From assembly GCF_006539865.1 (NCBI RefSeq), contig NZ_BJNV01000038.1, forward strand, positions 1 through 46,803: a DNA stretch of 46,803 bases, written 5' to 3'. The notes beneath the pieces are model-generated. The model did no database searches and was not told where the DNA came from. It was given only the letters and a program-made list of their open reading frames with translations. Made by a program: the position numbers and the translations under genes. Each line of letters starts with the position of its first letter. Positions within the stretch are counted from its first letter, which is position 1. Of this stretch, positions 32,076 through 40,432 are shown piece after piece. Origin of the DNA: Zoogloea ramigera. GTDB taxonomy: Bacteria; Pseudomonadota; Gammaproteobacteria; Burkholderiales; Rhodocyclaceae.

Positions 32076-32507
32076 ATGACCGAAGTCTGCTTCTACCACA
32101 ACGCCCCCGACCGTCTGCGGGTCGCTTGCGTGCTCGCCGGCAAGGCCCACGGCAACGGGCGGCGGATCGTGGTGTTCGCCCCCGACGGCGGCATGGCGCG
32201 GCAGTTCGACCAGATGCTGTGGACCTTCACACCGCTGGCCTTCGTCCCCCATGTGGCGGCCACCTCACCCCTGGCCGCCGAAACCCCCGTCGTGATCGGC
32301 ACTCAGTTCGAAGGCCTGCCCCACGACGACGTGCTCATCAACCTGGGCGACGACCTCCCGGCGGGCTTCGAGCGTTACCGCCTGGTGATCGAGATCGTCG
32401 GCCGCAGCGACCCCGAGCGCCAGGCCGCCCGCGGGCGCTACCGCGCCTACCAGGGCCGGGGCTGCGCCCTGCGCGCCCATGACCTCGCCCAACGGAGTGG
32501 CGAATGA
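32076..32507 (+). CDS. holC: DNA polymerase III chi subunit
   Basis: Clamp-loader accessory subunit linking the replisome to single-strand binding protein, 143 residues. The start TEVCFYHNAPDRLRVAC, the QFDQMLWTF segment and the LINLGDD stretch are typical. It follows pepA by 19 bases and overlaps the next gene (ATGA), a conserved pepA-holC-valS arrangement. The Psi partner HolD is not in the window. Confidence 0.95.
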   Translation: MTEVCFYHNAPDRLRVACVLAGKAHGNGRRIVVFAPDGGMARQFDQMLWTFTPLAFVPHVAATSPLAAETPVVIGTQFEGLPHDDVLINLGDDLPAGFERYRLVIEIVGRSDPERQAARGRYRAYQGRGCALRAHDLAQRSGE

Positions 32508-32992
32508 CCCAAGCCCCGAAAGCCGAACTCGAAATCCCCCTCGAAGACGAAGACGCCGACCCGCTCTTCGAAAAGGCCGACGCCCTCATCCAGCGCCACG
32601 CCAGCTTCGCCATCGAACCCGAACTCGACGACCTGCCCGTCCTCACCGACGTGGTCGAGACACCACCGCCAGCTCTCGACGCGGCCCCCACGACCGAACC
32701 TGCCGAACCCACCGAGCCGGACGCCCCGCTGCCCGATCTCGCTGCAGCCACGGCCGCCGCCACCCGGGCCGAAGCCGACCGGCTCGCCGAGCGCCTCGTC
32801 CTGCTCGACAGCGCGATCAGCCGGCACATCCAGGAGTGGGTCGCCACCGAGCTCCCCCAGCTCGTCTCCCTTGAGCTCGACGACCTCGCCGAGCGCCTGC
32901 AGGCCACCGCCGCCTCGCACCTGCGCGCCACCCTGCTGCCGCTCATCTCCACCGAGATCGCCGACACCCTCGACAAGGGCCCCGAGGCCTGA
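32504..32992 (+). CDS. Conserved hypothetical acidic protein between holC and valS
   Basis: 162 residues, no signal peptide or membrane helix. The N-terminal ~95 residues are acidic and proline-rich ([13 protein letters not shown], then [14 protein letters not shown]), probably disordered. The C-terminal ~65 form an amphipathic helical region ([33 protein letters not shown]). That layout resembles small polar-organising or SSB-tail-like scaffolds, but I recognise no domain. Four-base overlap with holC indicates coupled translation and perhaps a replisome-related role. Confidence 0.8.
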   Translation: MTQAPKAELEIPLEDEDADPLFEKADALIQRHASFAIEPELDDLPVLTDVVETPPPALDAAPTTEPAEPTEPDAPLPDLAAATAAATRAEADRLAERLVLLDSAISRHIQEWVATELPQLVSLELDDLAERLQATAASHLRATLLPLISTEIADTLDKGPEA

Positions 32993-33002
32993 GACACACG
33001 TT

Positions 33003-33032
33003 GCCGGGCCCTGCCCCACGGGCAGGCCCGGC
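33003..33032. other. Strong GC hairpin before valS
   Basis: Arms GCCGGGCCCTGCCC and GGGCAGGCCCGGC pair around a short loop with a one-base bulge. No T-run follows, so it is not a standard terminator. It sits immediately upstream of a TATAAT at 33041-33046. Confidence 0.6.
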
Positions 33033-33040
33033 GCATCCGC

Positions 33041-33046
33041 TATAAT
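33041..33046 (+). promoter_or_regulatory. -10 box for valS
   Basis: A perfect TATAAT, 29 bases before the valS start. The position of a -35 box falls in the 3' arm of the hairpin and does not match consensus. Confidence 0.5.
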
Positions 33047-33074
33047 CCGCGTTTTGCCAACAAAGACAGACCCC

Positions 33075-35921
33075 ATGGAACTGGCCAAGAGTTTCGAGCC
33101 GGCGGAGATCGAACGCCGCTGGTATGAGCACTGGGAGTCGAGCGGCTACTTCGCCGCCGGCCTCGACCGCAGCAAGCCCGCTGATCAATCCTTCTGCATC
33201 CTGCTGCCGCCGCCCAACGTCACCGGCACCCTGCACATGGGGCACGGCTTCAACCAGACGATCATGGACGCGCTCACGCGCTATCACCGCATGCGCGGCT
33301 GGAACACCCTGTGGCAGCCCGGCACCGACCACGCCGGCATCGCCACCCAGATCGTCGTCGAACGCCAGCTCGACGCCCAGGGCGTCTCCCGCCACGACCT
33401 CGGCCGCGAGAAGTTCCTCGAGAAAGTGTGGGAGTGGAAGGAATACTCCGGCGGCACCATCACCCGCCAGATGCGCCGCATGGGCACCAGCCCCGACTGG
33501 AGCCGCGAGCGCTTCACGATGGACGCCGGGCTCAACAAGGTGGTCACCGAAACCTTCGTGCGCCTCTACAACGAAGGCCTGATCTACCGCGGCAAGCGCC
33601 TCGTCAACTGGGACCCGAAGCTCCACACCGCCGTCTCCGACCTCGAAGTCGTCCAGGAAGAAGAAGACGGCTTCATGTGGCACATCCTCTACCCCTTCAG
33701 CGAAGGCCCGATCGGTGACCTGCAGGGCCTCACCGTCGCCACCACCCGCCCCGAGACGATGCTCGGCGACGTGGCCGTGATGGTGCACCCCGAGGACGAG
33801 CGCTACGCCCACCTCAGCGACAAGACGGTGCGCCTGCCCCTGTGCGAGCGCGACATCCCGATCATCGTCGACGACTACGTCGACCGCGAGTTCGGCACCG
33901 GCGTCGTCAAGGTCACCCCGGCCCACGACTTCAACGACTACGCCGTCGGCCAGCGCCACGGCCTCGCGCAGATCAGCATCCTCACGCTGGATGCGAAGAT
34001 CAACGAACACGCCCCTGCCAAATACCAGGGCCTCGACCGCTTCGACGCCCGCAAGGCCATCGTGGCCGACCTCGAAGCCGCCGGCGTGCTGGTCGACACC
34101 AAGCCCCACAAGCTGCAGGTGCCCCGCGGCGACCGCACCGGCGTGGTCATCGAGCCGATGCTCACCGACCAATGGTTCGTCGCCATGTCCAAGCCGGGCG
34201 AAGACGGCAAGTCCATCACCCAGAAGGCGCTCGATGTCGTCAGCTCCGGCGAGATCCAGTTCGTCCCCGGCAACTGGGTGAACACCTATAACCAGTGGCT
34301 CAACAACATCCAGGACTGGTGCATCTCGCGCCAGCTGTGGTGGGGCCACCAGATCCCGGCCTGGTATGGCATCGACGGCGAGTGCTTCGTCGCCCATTCC
34401 GAGGAAGAAGCCCGTGCGCTGGCCGACAAGGCCGGCTACCCCGGCCCCCTCACCCGCGACCCGGACGTCCTCGACACCTGGTATTCGTCCGCCCTGTGGC
34501 CGTTCTCGACCCTCGACTGGACACCCGAGTACCCGGCCCAGTCCAATGACGCGCTGGATCTTTACCTGCCGTCCACGGTGCTCGTCACCGGCTTCGACAT
34601 CATCTTCTTCTGGGTGGCGCGCATGGTCATGATGACCAAGCACATCACCGGCAAGATCCCCTTCAAGCACGTTTATGTGCACGGCCTCATCCGCGACGCC
34701 GAAGGCGCCAAGATGTCCAAGTCGAAGGGCAACGTGCTCGACCCCATCGACCTCATCGACGGCATCGGCGTCGACGCCCTGGTGGCCAAGCGCACCACCG
34801 GCCTGATGAACCCCAAGCAGGCCGCCAGCATCGAGAAGAAGACCCGCAAGGAGTTCCCGGACGGCATCCCCGCCTTCGGCACCGACGCCCTGCGCTTCAC
34901 CTTCGCCAGCCTCGCCAGCCCGGGCCGCGACATCAAGTTCGACATGAGCCGCTGCGAGGGCTATCGCAACTTCTGCAACAAGCTGTGGAACGCCACCCGC
35001 TTCGTGCTGATGAACGTCCAGGGCCACGACCTGGGCCTCGAGCACCAGCAAGGCGGCCCGGCCTGCGGCGGCAGCGGCCCGCTGGAGTTCTCCTTCGCCG
35101 ACCGCTGGATCGTCAGCCGCCTGCAGCGCGTCGAAAAGGAAGTCGAGCAGCACTTTGCCGAGTACCGCTTCGACCTCGTCTCCAAAACCATCTACGAGTT
35201 CATCTGGGACGAGTACTGCGACTGGTACCTCGAGCTCGCCAAGGTCCAGATCAACACCGGCAACGAAGCCCAGCAGAAGGGCACCCGCCGCACGCTGATC
35301 CGTGTCCTCGAGACCATCCTGCGCCTCGCCCACCCGCTGATCCCCTTCGTCACCGAAGAGCTGTGGCAGACGGTGGCCCCGCTCGCCGGCCGCAAGGACG
35401 TCGACAGCCTGTGCCTGGCCCGCTACCCCCAGGCCGACATGGCGCGCATCGACGAGAAGAGCGAAGCCGCGGTGGCCGAGCTCAAGGGCCTCATCTACGC
35501 CTGCCGCAACCTGCGGGGCGAGATGGGCATCTCGCCGGCCCAGCGCATGCCCCTCGTCGCCAGCGGCAACGCGGAGCAGCTGCGCAAGTTCGCGCCCTAC
35601 ATCGCCGGCCTGGCCAAGCTCTCCGAGGTGCAGGTGGTCGACGAAATCGGCAGCGAAGAGCTCGCCCCGATCGCCATCGTCGGCGAACAGCGCCTGATGC
35701 TGAAGGTCGAGATCGACATCGCCGCCGAGCGCGAGCGCCTCACCAAGGAGATCGCCCGCATCGAGGGCGAGATCGTCAAGGCCAACGCCAAGCTGGCCAA
35801 CGAGAGCTTCGTGGCCCGCGCCCCGGCCGCCGTCGTCGCCCAGGAGAAAGACCGCCTGGCCGGCTTCAGCGCCACCCTGGACAAGCTCAAGCCCCAGCTG
35901 GCTCGCCTGCCCGCCGCCTGA
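33075..35921 (+). CDS. valS: Valyl-tRNA synthetase
   Basis: Class I synthetase charging tRNA-Val, with an editing domain that removes mischarged threonine. It has 948 residues. It has the HIGH-type motif HMGH in [16 protein letters not shown] near residue 55, a CP1 editing domain (about 190-340), KMSKS in [11 protein letters not shown], an anticodon-binding helical domain and a C-terminal coiled coil ([17 protein letters not shown]). The ATG at 33075 matches the usual N-terminus ([16 protein letters not shown]). Confidence 0.97.
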   Translation: MELAKSFEPAEIERRWYEHWESSGYFAAGLDRSKPADQSFCILLPPPNVTGTLHMGHGFNQTIMDALTRYHRMRGWNTLWQPGTDHAGIATQIVVERQLDAQGVSRHDLGREKFLEKVWEWKEYSGGTITRQMRRMGTSPDWSRERFTMDAGLNKVVTETFVRLYNEGLIYRGKRLVNWDPKLHTAVSDLEVVQEEEDGFMWHILYPFSEGPIGDLQGLTVATTRPETMLGDVAVMVHPEDERYAHLSDKTVRLPLCERDIPIIVDDYVDREFGTGVVKVTPAHDFNDYAVGQRHGLAQISILTLDAKINEHAPAKYQGLDRFDARKAIVADLEAAGVLVDTKPHKLQVPRGDRTGVVIEPMLTDQWFVAMSKPGEDGKSITQKALDVVSSGEIQFVPGNWVNTYNQWLNNIQDWCISRQLWWGHQIPAWYGIDGECFVAHSEEEARALADKAGYPGPLTRDPDVLDTWYSSALWPFSTLDWTPEYPAQSNDALDLYLPSTVLVTGFDIIFFWVARMVMMTKHITGKIPFKHVYVHGLIRDAEGAKMSKSKGNVLDPIDLIDGIGVDALVAKRTTGLMNPKQAASIEKKTRKEFPDGIPAFGTDALRFTFASLASPGRDIKFDMSRCEGYRNFCNKLWNATRFVLMNVQGHDLGLEHQQGGPACGGSGPLEFSFADRWIVSRLQRVEKEVEQHFAEYRFDLVSKTIYEFIWDEYCDWYLELAKVQINTGNEAQQKGTRRTLIRVLETILRLAHPLIPFVTEELWQTVAPLAGRKDVDSLCLARYPQADMARIDEKSEAAVAELKGLIYACRNLRGEMGISPAQRMPLVASGNAEQLRKFAPYIAGLAKLSEVQVVDEIGSEELAPIAIVGEQRLMLKVEIDIAAERERLTKEIARIEGEIVKANAKLANESFVARAPAAVVAQEKDRLAGFSATLDKLKPQLARLPAA

Positions 35922-35945
35922 TCACGGCGACGCTCCAAGAGCAAG

Positions 35946-35976
35946 GAGGCCACGCATCTGCGTGGCCTCTTTTTTT
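35946..35976 (+). terminator. Rho-independent terminator after valS
   Basis: A perfect 10-bp stem GAGGCCACGC/GCGTGGCCTC with ATCT loop followed by seven T. It lies 25 bases after the stop. Confidence 0.95.
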
Positions 35977-35988
35977 GCCGGGCGCCGC

Positions 35989-36219
35989 TTATTTGCGGCG
36001 CAGGAAGAACTCGTGGGACTCGTCGGGCAGCGCGTTCTGGGCTGCCAGCTCGTTGCCGGTCTGCCGGGCAAAGGCGGCGAAATCCTTCACCGAGCCCGGG
36101 TCGGTCGCGACCACCCGCAGGACCTGGCCCGCCTGCATTTCGGCGAGCGCTTTCTTGGCACGTAAAATGGGCAGCGGACAGTTGAGTCCGCGGGCATCCA
36201 CTTCCTTGTCGAATTCCAT
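35989..36219 (-). CDS. TusA-like sulfurtransferase
   Basis: 76 residues. The family signature C14-P-x-P (LNCPLPILRAKKAL) carries the catalytic cysteine that forms a persulfide. Members move sulfur for tRNA thiolation, molybdenum cofactor synthesis or sulfur oxidation. There is no tus or dsr operon here, so the partner is unknown; soxYZ and moaC lie 6-7 kb away on the other strand. The gene is monocistronic, convergent with valS. Confidence 0.9.
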   Translation of the reverse strand: MEFDKEVDARGLNCPLPILRAKKALAEMQAGQVLRVVATDPGSVKDFAAFARQTGNELAAQNALPDESHEFFLRRK

Positions 36220-36344
36220 TGCTTTGCTCCAGTTCGGGATGAGGGCCGTCGAGGCGCAATTTTACTCCGTCAAGCCCCAAAACCCGACATAGATCACGGC
36301 CGGGACACACTCCAAGAAAAAATGCTCAGGGCTTTGTGAAATAA

Positions 36345-36370
36345 TGACAACTCGAAAATCATGTTATAAA
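36345..36370 (+). promoter_or_regulatory. Candidate extended -10 promoter of the Roadblock-GTPase operon
   Basis: TGTTATAAA at 36362-36370 fits an extended -10 (TG-n-TATAAA). ATGACA at 36344-36349 is a -35 candidate at a short 15-base spacing. The leader to the ATG at 36469 would be about 90 bases. Confidence 0.5.
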
Positions 36371-36468
36371 CGGTTCGACACCCTTTGCTGCGGGGGCCAT
36401 TTTGCCCCAAGGTAGAGGTCAAAAACGGCCTTCAAACAACCCTGACCCACATTTCGAGGTACTGCACG

Positions 36469-36834
36469 ATGCGCTCAAACATGCTCCAAACGGTTCTCAA
36501 CGACTTGAACGGAACCTCCGCAGACATCGAGGCTTCGGCCATCATTTCGTCCGACGGCCTGATGATGGCCGCCCTGCTGCCCAACACCGTCGACGAAGAC
36601 CGCGTCGGCGCCATGAGTGCCGCCATGCTGTCCCTGGGCGACCGCACCGCCCGCGAACTCGCCCGCGGCAGTCTCGACCAGGTCCTGATCAAGGGCGAGA
36701 AGGGTTACGTCCTGATGGTCCAGGCCGGCGCCGACGCCGTGCTCACCGTGATGGCCAAGCCTAACGCCAAGCTCGGCCTCGTGTTCCTCGACGTCCGTCG
36801 CGCCGCCGACGCCATCGGCAGGATCCTCGGCTGA
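36469..36834 (+). CDS. Roadblock/LC7 domain protein
   Basis: 121 residues forming a single Roadblock/LC7 fold: helix 1 (LQTVLNDLNG), strand with SAIISSDGLMMAALLP, long helix (VGAMSAAMLSLGDRTARELARG), then the strand pair QVLIKGEKGYVLMVQAG and VLTVMAKPNAKLGLVFLDVRRAADAIGRIL. Such proteins dimerise and act as GAPs or partners for small GTPases (MglB with MglA; Streptomyces conservon proteins). It is the first gene of a seven-gene run that also encodes a GTPase. The ATG at 36469 has GAGG upstream. The family is clear; the partner is inferred. Confidence 0.9.
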   Translation: MRSNMLQTVLNDLNGTSADIEASAIISSDGLMMAALLPNTVDEDRVGAMSAAMLSLGDRTARELARGSLDQVLIKGEKGYVLMVQAGADAVLTVMAKPNAKLGLVFLDVRRAADAIGRILG

Positions 36835-36848
36835 AAGGAGCCATCATC

Positions 36849-37328
36849 TTGAAGGACATGGATCCCGCCGACATCGTCGGCGAAGCAGTCGAACATGTGC
36901 TCACCTACACCGGCGGAAACACCCGCCGGGTGTATGTCACACCCATCGAAACCCCTTACCCCCACGGGAAGCTGATCGTCTCGCGCACCGACACCCGGGG
37001 CATCATGACCCAGTGCAACCCGTCTTTTGTAGACATGTCCGGCTACGGCGAGGCAGAACTCATCGGCCAGCCCCACTGCCTCCTGCGTCACCCCGACATG
37101 CCCGCCGCCGCCTTCCGCGACCTCTGGGAGACCGTCCAGGCCGGCCGCCAATGGCACGGCTACGTCAAGAACCTGCGCAAGGACGGCGGCCACTACTGGG
37201 TGTACGCCACGGTCGTCCCCAACGTCCGTGACGGCAAGATCGTCGGTTTCACCTCCGTCCGGCGCGAACCCTCCCGCGAGAAGGTCGCCGCCGCCGAGGC
37301 GCAGTACCAGGAGATGCGCGGATCATGA
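36849..37328 (+). CDS. Stand-alone Aer-type PAS protein
   Basis: 159 residues, mostly one PAS domain (about 44-140) strikingly like the FAD-binding PAS of the aerotaxis receptor Aer: RHPDMP at 80-85, AAFRDLW, W102, VKN at 106-108, then RKDGGHYWV. Aer-like proteins sense redox or respiratory state through FAD; here no HAMP or chemoreceptor domain follows, so the signal must go to another protein. The start is taken as TTG (36849) because AAAGGAG lies eight bases upstream; an ATG at 36858 is possible. It follows the Roadblock gene by 14 bases and overlaps the next gene by four (ATGA). FAD binding is inferred from residues. Confidence 0.85.
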   Translation: MKDMDPADIVGEAVEHVLTYTGGNTRRVYVTPIETPYPHGKLIVSRTDTRGIMTQCNPSFVDMSGYGEAELIGQPHCLLRHPDMPAAAFRDLWETVQAGRQWHGYVKNLRKDGGHYWVYATVVPNVRDGKIVGFTSVRREPSREKVAAAEAQYQEMRGS

Positions 37329-38071
37329 CCATCAACTTCACGGTAAGCCCGAGCTTTCCCAACGAGCGCATTTCCGACTGGTACATCTTCAACACCTGGC
37401 TGCAGCGCGCCCTGTCCGTGCCGATCCACCTCGAGCTCTACAACAGCTTCGGTGCCCAGCGGGCCGCCATCGCCGAGGGCAAGGTCGACCTCATCTACGC
37501 CAACCCCTTCGACGCCTCGCTGCTGGTGCGTGAAAAAGGCTTCCGCGCCATCGCCCGCCCCGAGGGCCCGCCCGACGAGATGGTCGTCATCACCGGCACC
37601 GACAGCCCGGCCCGGGAGATCCGCGACCTGCAGCCCGGCACGCGGCTGGCCTGCAGCGACGACCCCTGCGTGAACACCGTCGGTCGCATCCTCCTCGAGC
37701 CCGCCAACCTCGACGACAGCAACACCGTCGAGCACCGGCGCGAAACCTACATCCAGGTCGCGCGGGAGCTGCTGCGCGGCGAGGCCGACATCGGCTTCCT
37801 GCCGGTGGAAGCCTTCGAGGGCTTCTCCCCGCTGGTCCGGCGTGACCTGCGGGCCCTCGTCACCAGTGAGCTCCATGTGATCCGCCATGTCTTCCTGGTG
37901 GGGCCGGCCCTGGCCGAGCGCACCGACGAGCTCACGGCGCTGCTGCTGTCGATGCACGAAAGCGACAAGGGGCGCGGCATCCTCGAAGCCCTGGGGGCCC
38001 GGCGCTTGCTGCCGGTCCAGCACGAAGACGTCGAATTCATGATCGACATCATCTCGACCCTTGACCAGTGA
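37325..38071 (+). CDS. PhnD-like substrate-binding protein without signal peptide
   Basis: 248 residues matching the phosphate/phosphonate-binding (PhnD/SsuA) fold: SPSFPNERISDWYIFNTWLQRAL, then GKVDLIYANPFDASLLVREKGF, GTRLACSDDP and GEADIGFLPVEAF. Ordinary members are periplasmic components of ABC importers. This one begins directly with the first strand and has no signal peptide, lipobox or permease neighbours, so it is probably a cytoplasmic ligand sensor. The four-base overlaps on both sides tie it to the PAS gene and to the next gene. The ligand is unknown. Confidence 0.85.
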   Translation: MTINFTVSPSFPNERISDWYIFNTWLQRALSVPIHLELYNSFGAQRAAIAEGKVDLIYANPFDASLLVREKGFRAIARPEGPPDEMVVITGTDSPAREIRDLQPGTRLACSDDPCVNTVGRILLEPANLDDSNTVEHRRETYIQVARELLRGEADIGFLPVEAFEGFSPLVRRDLRALVTSELHVIRHVFLVGPALAERTDELTALLLSMHESDKGRGILEALGARRLLPVQHEDVEFMIDIISTLDQ

Positions 38072-38544
38072 AGCCCTTCCTCACCGACAAGACCTGCCCG
38101 GAACGCATCCGGACACCTGCACCACCGGCGGTCTTCGGGCTGCCGGTGCGCACGCTCAGCATCGCCTCCCGCTGGTGTTCGCCCGCGACCGGCGCCTTGC
38201 TTGCCGGCGAGATCGGCCGCAAGCCTGCCAATCTGCACCTGCACATCCAGCGCATCTCCCTCTGGCACGGGCTGGGCGACGACGACGCCACCGCTGCGGC
38301 GGTGATCGACCTGTGGATCATCCTCGGCGCCCTGGGGCAAGAACTCCGCACGCGCATGCTCCGCCAGCATTACGCGGCCCTCGACAAGCTCGATCTCGGC
38401 CTCTACCTGAGCGAGCGCCTGGAGCCGGGCCTCGATCGCCACGACCCGCTCATCGCCCTGCCCGGCTCCGTCCTCAGCCGGCCGGTTGCCGGCGCCCGGG
38501 CCTTCCTGCGTACCGTCCCCCTGCCGTCGGCGACGGCGCCCTGA
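38068..38544 (+). CDS. Unknown protein of the Roadblock-GTPase operon
   Basis: 158 residues starting at a GTG that overlaps the preceding stop (GTGA). No signal peptide or membrane helix. The middle section (about 60-125: LHLHIQRISLWHGLGDDDATAAAVIDLWIILGALGQELRTRMLRQHYAALDKLD, quoted in parts) is helical, with hydrophobic heptads that could form a helical bundle or coiled coil. I recognise no family. Its role is suggested only by tight coupling with sensor and GTPase genes. Confidence 0.75.
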   Translation: MKPFLTDKTCPERIRTPAPPAVFGLPVRTLSIASRWCSPATGALLAGEIGRKPANLHLHIQRISLWHGLGDDDATAAAVIDLWIILGALGQELRTRMLRQHYAALDKLDLGLYLSERLEPGLDRHDPLIALPGSVLSRPVAGARAFLRTVPLPSATAP

Positions 38545-38582
38545 CCCGTCGCCGCCCAGCGCCCCATGCCTTCACCTCGCCC

Positions 38583-38593
38583 GCCCCCCCCCC
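38583..38593 (+). repeat. Poly-C tract of 11 bases
   Basis: A run of 11 C in the short spacer upstream of the pseudo-receiver gene. If translation started at the ATG at 38566 the tract would be coding, and slippage would shift frame. Confidence 0.85.
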
Positions 38594-38637
38594 GAGTCGG
38601 TACTTTCCTGCGCAGACCTTCGCCCACTCATTTTTTC

Positions 38638-39882
38638 ATGATCCGCCACTCCAATCCTCCGGGCCAGCCCCTCACGGCCCTCTACCTGCTCCATGTGGGC
38701 AGCATGGACGCGCGCCTGATCGGGCTCTCCACCGAGCGCCACTGGAAGCATCAGGTGAAGCTGGCGAGCGCACTGAACGAGGCAGAGGTGGTCCTCGTCG
38801 ACTGTGACCGGCCCGGCATCGAGGCCGCTGTCGAACAGCTCGCATCGCGGCCCCGCACCGGTGTCGTGTACTACGCCTTTCACCCCAAGGATCACGCTCA
38901 GCGCTTCCCCAACCGTCTGATCCTCGGCAAGCCACTCAACCTCGAGGCCCTGCCGGCCATTCTCGCCAAGGCCGCCGCCGACGCGGCCCGCATGATCGCC
39001 ACCCCGCCGCCCCGCTTCGTTGCCCCGCCCCCGCCGCCGCCCGCCGCCCCGGAAGAAAAAACCCCGGCCTCCCTCGGGCATGGCCTGCAGACCGAGGACG
39101 AGCGCGACCTCTGCGGCGCCATGGACGACATCCCCGCCACGCCCGGCCAGCCGCTCCCCGACAGGCTCTTCTTCAACCCTGACGAATACATCATCGGCCA
39201 CATCCACCGGGCCGTGGAGCAGGCGGCCAACACCGGGCGCCCCCACCTGGTGGCCGGCCTGCCGCGCCTGATCGGCGTGCGTGCGACTCCGGTGCCGGCC
39301 TGCATCACCGATTTCCGCGACAACCAGCTGCGCCCGCTGTCGATGACGCAGCTCCCGCTCACCACCGCCCGCATCGTCAGCGCCTCCACGCTGCCGCAGA
39401 CATCCGGCAACGAGATCGTGCACAGCTCCGAAGACCTGCTCTGGAACGTCGCCGCCTGGGCGGCCCGCGGGCGCCTGCCGGCCGGCGCCGACCCCTACCG
39501 CCCGGTGCGCCTGCGCGCCTGGCCCAACTGCACCAAGGTCTTCATGTCGCCCCACGCCATGCGCATCGCGGCGCTATGGACGCGCACCTGGGCCAGCCCC
39601 GTCGACATCGCCGCCCGCCTGGGCATCGCCCAGCGCTACGTGTTCTCGGTGTATTCCTCGGCACGCTTCGCCGGCCTGATCGACTTCGCCGCTCCTCCCA
39701 AGCCGATCGTGCCTGCCGCCCCGGCCAGGCAGTTCAGCGCCCCCGAAGACCCCACCCTTCAGATAGTCACCACCGCCCCAGCTACCGACAAGGCACCTCC
39801 CCCCGCCCCGGAAGCCAAGCAAACACAACAACGTCCGTCGATTTTGTCCAGAATTCTCAGGAAGCTCCTCAATGCGGTCTGA
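38638..39882 (+). CDS. Pseudo-receiver / winged-helix-like protein of the GTPase operon
   Basis: 414 residues. The N-terminal ~110 resemble a response-regulator receiver: strands ALYLLHVGS, EVVLVDCDRP and GVVYYAFHP, and a terminal GKPLNLEALPAILAKA like the KP-x-lysine loop. The acidic pocket and phosphorylatable aspartate are not convincing, so it is probably a pseudo-receiver. A proline-rich linker follows (about 118-135). The central part is unassigned, and residues about 305-355 (MRIAALWTRTWASPVDIAARLG to FAGLIDF) look winged-helix-like. The basic tail (about 365-414) is low complexity. No ribosome site is evident. The start is the ATG at 38638; an ATG at 38566 would add 24 residues through the poly-C tract. 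It overlaps the GTPase gene by 11 bases. Confidence 0.78.
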   Translation: MIRHSNPPGQPLTALYLLHVGSMDARLIGLSTERHWKHQVKLASALNEAEVVLVDCDRPGIEAAVEQLASRPRTGVVYYAFHPKDHAQRFPNRLILGKPLNLEALPAILAKAAADAARMIATPPPRFVAPPPPPPAAPEEKTPASLGHGLQTEDERDLCGAMDDIPATPGQPLPDRLFFNPDEYIIGHIHRAVEQAANTGRPHLVAGLPRLIGVRATPVPACITDFRDNQLRPLSMTQLPLTTARIVSASTLPQTSGNEIVHSSEDLLWNVAAWAARGRLPAGADPYRPVRLRAWPNCTKVFMSPHAMRIAALWTRTWASPVDIAARLGIAQRYVFSVYSSARFAGLIDFAAPPKPIVPAAPARQFSAPEDPTLQIVTTAPATDKAPPPAPEAKQTQQRPSILSRILRKLLNAV

Positions 39883-40432
39883 ACGCGCCCGACATAACAA
39901 GATCATCTTCTCCGGGACGGTCGGTGCCGGTAAAAGCACCGCCATCGCCGCCCTCAGCGACATTCCCCCGGTGGCCACCGAAGCCGTCGCCAGCGACGAG
40001 ACCGGCCTGATCAAGAAGACCACCACCGTGGCCATGGACTACGGCGTCCTCAACCTCCCCGGTGGCGAGAAGGTCATGCTCTACGGCACGCCCGGGCAGG
40101 AGCGCTTCAACTTCATGTGGGAGATCCTCTCCGAGGGCGGCATCGGCCTCGTGCTGCTGATCAACAACGCCAACCCCGACCCGCTGGCTGACCTGCAAGG
40201 CTATCTGCACGCCTTCAAGGACTTCATCTCCAAAACAGCCGTCACGATCGGCGTGACGCACATGGACCGGGCCGAAGCCCCCGACCTCGACGCCTACCGC
40301 ACCCGCCTCGCCAGCCTCGGCCATCAACCGCCGCCGGCCGTCTTCCGGGTCGACGCCCGCAGCCGTGACGACGTGGCGATGCTGGTAAAGGCACTCCTCT
40401 ACACCCTCAATCCCGGACTGATCGATGCTTGA
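39872..40432 (+). CDS. Small Ras-like GTPase
   Basis: 186 residues of a single G domain. The P-loop is GTVGAGKST (15-23), switch I lies around TTTVAMDYG (50-58), G3 is YGTPGQERF (71-79), and the G4 position reads VTHMD (128-132) where Ras proteins have NKxD. The arrangement is like bacterial MglA/Rup-type GTPases and the GTPases of actinobacterial conservons. It starts with an AGGAAG ribosome site and overlaps both neighbours (11 and 8 bases). With two Roadblock proteins in the operon it is probably the core switch; GTP specificity with THMD instead of NKxD is not proven. Confidence 0.9.
   Translation: MRSERARHNKIIFSGTVGAGKSTAIAALSDIPPVATEAVASDETGLIKKTTTVAMDYGVLNLPGGEKVMLYGTPGQERFNFMWEILSEGGIGLVLLINNANPDPLADLQGYLHAFKDFISKTAVTIGVTHMDRAEAPDLDAYRTRLASLGHQPPPAVFRVDARSRDDVAMLVKALLYTLNPGLIDA

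Noticed and set aside
32943-35333. 796-codon antisense frame opposite valS
   Set aside because: Compositionally biased shadow of valS; no ribosome site or recognisable domain.
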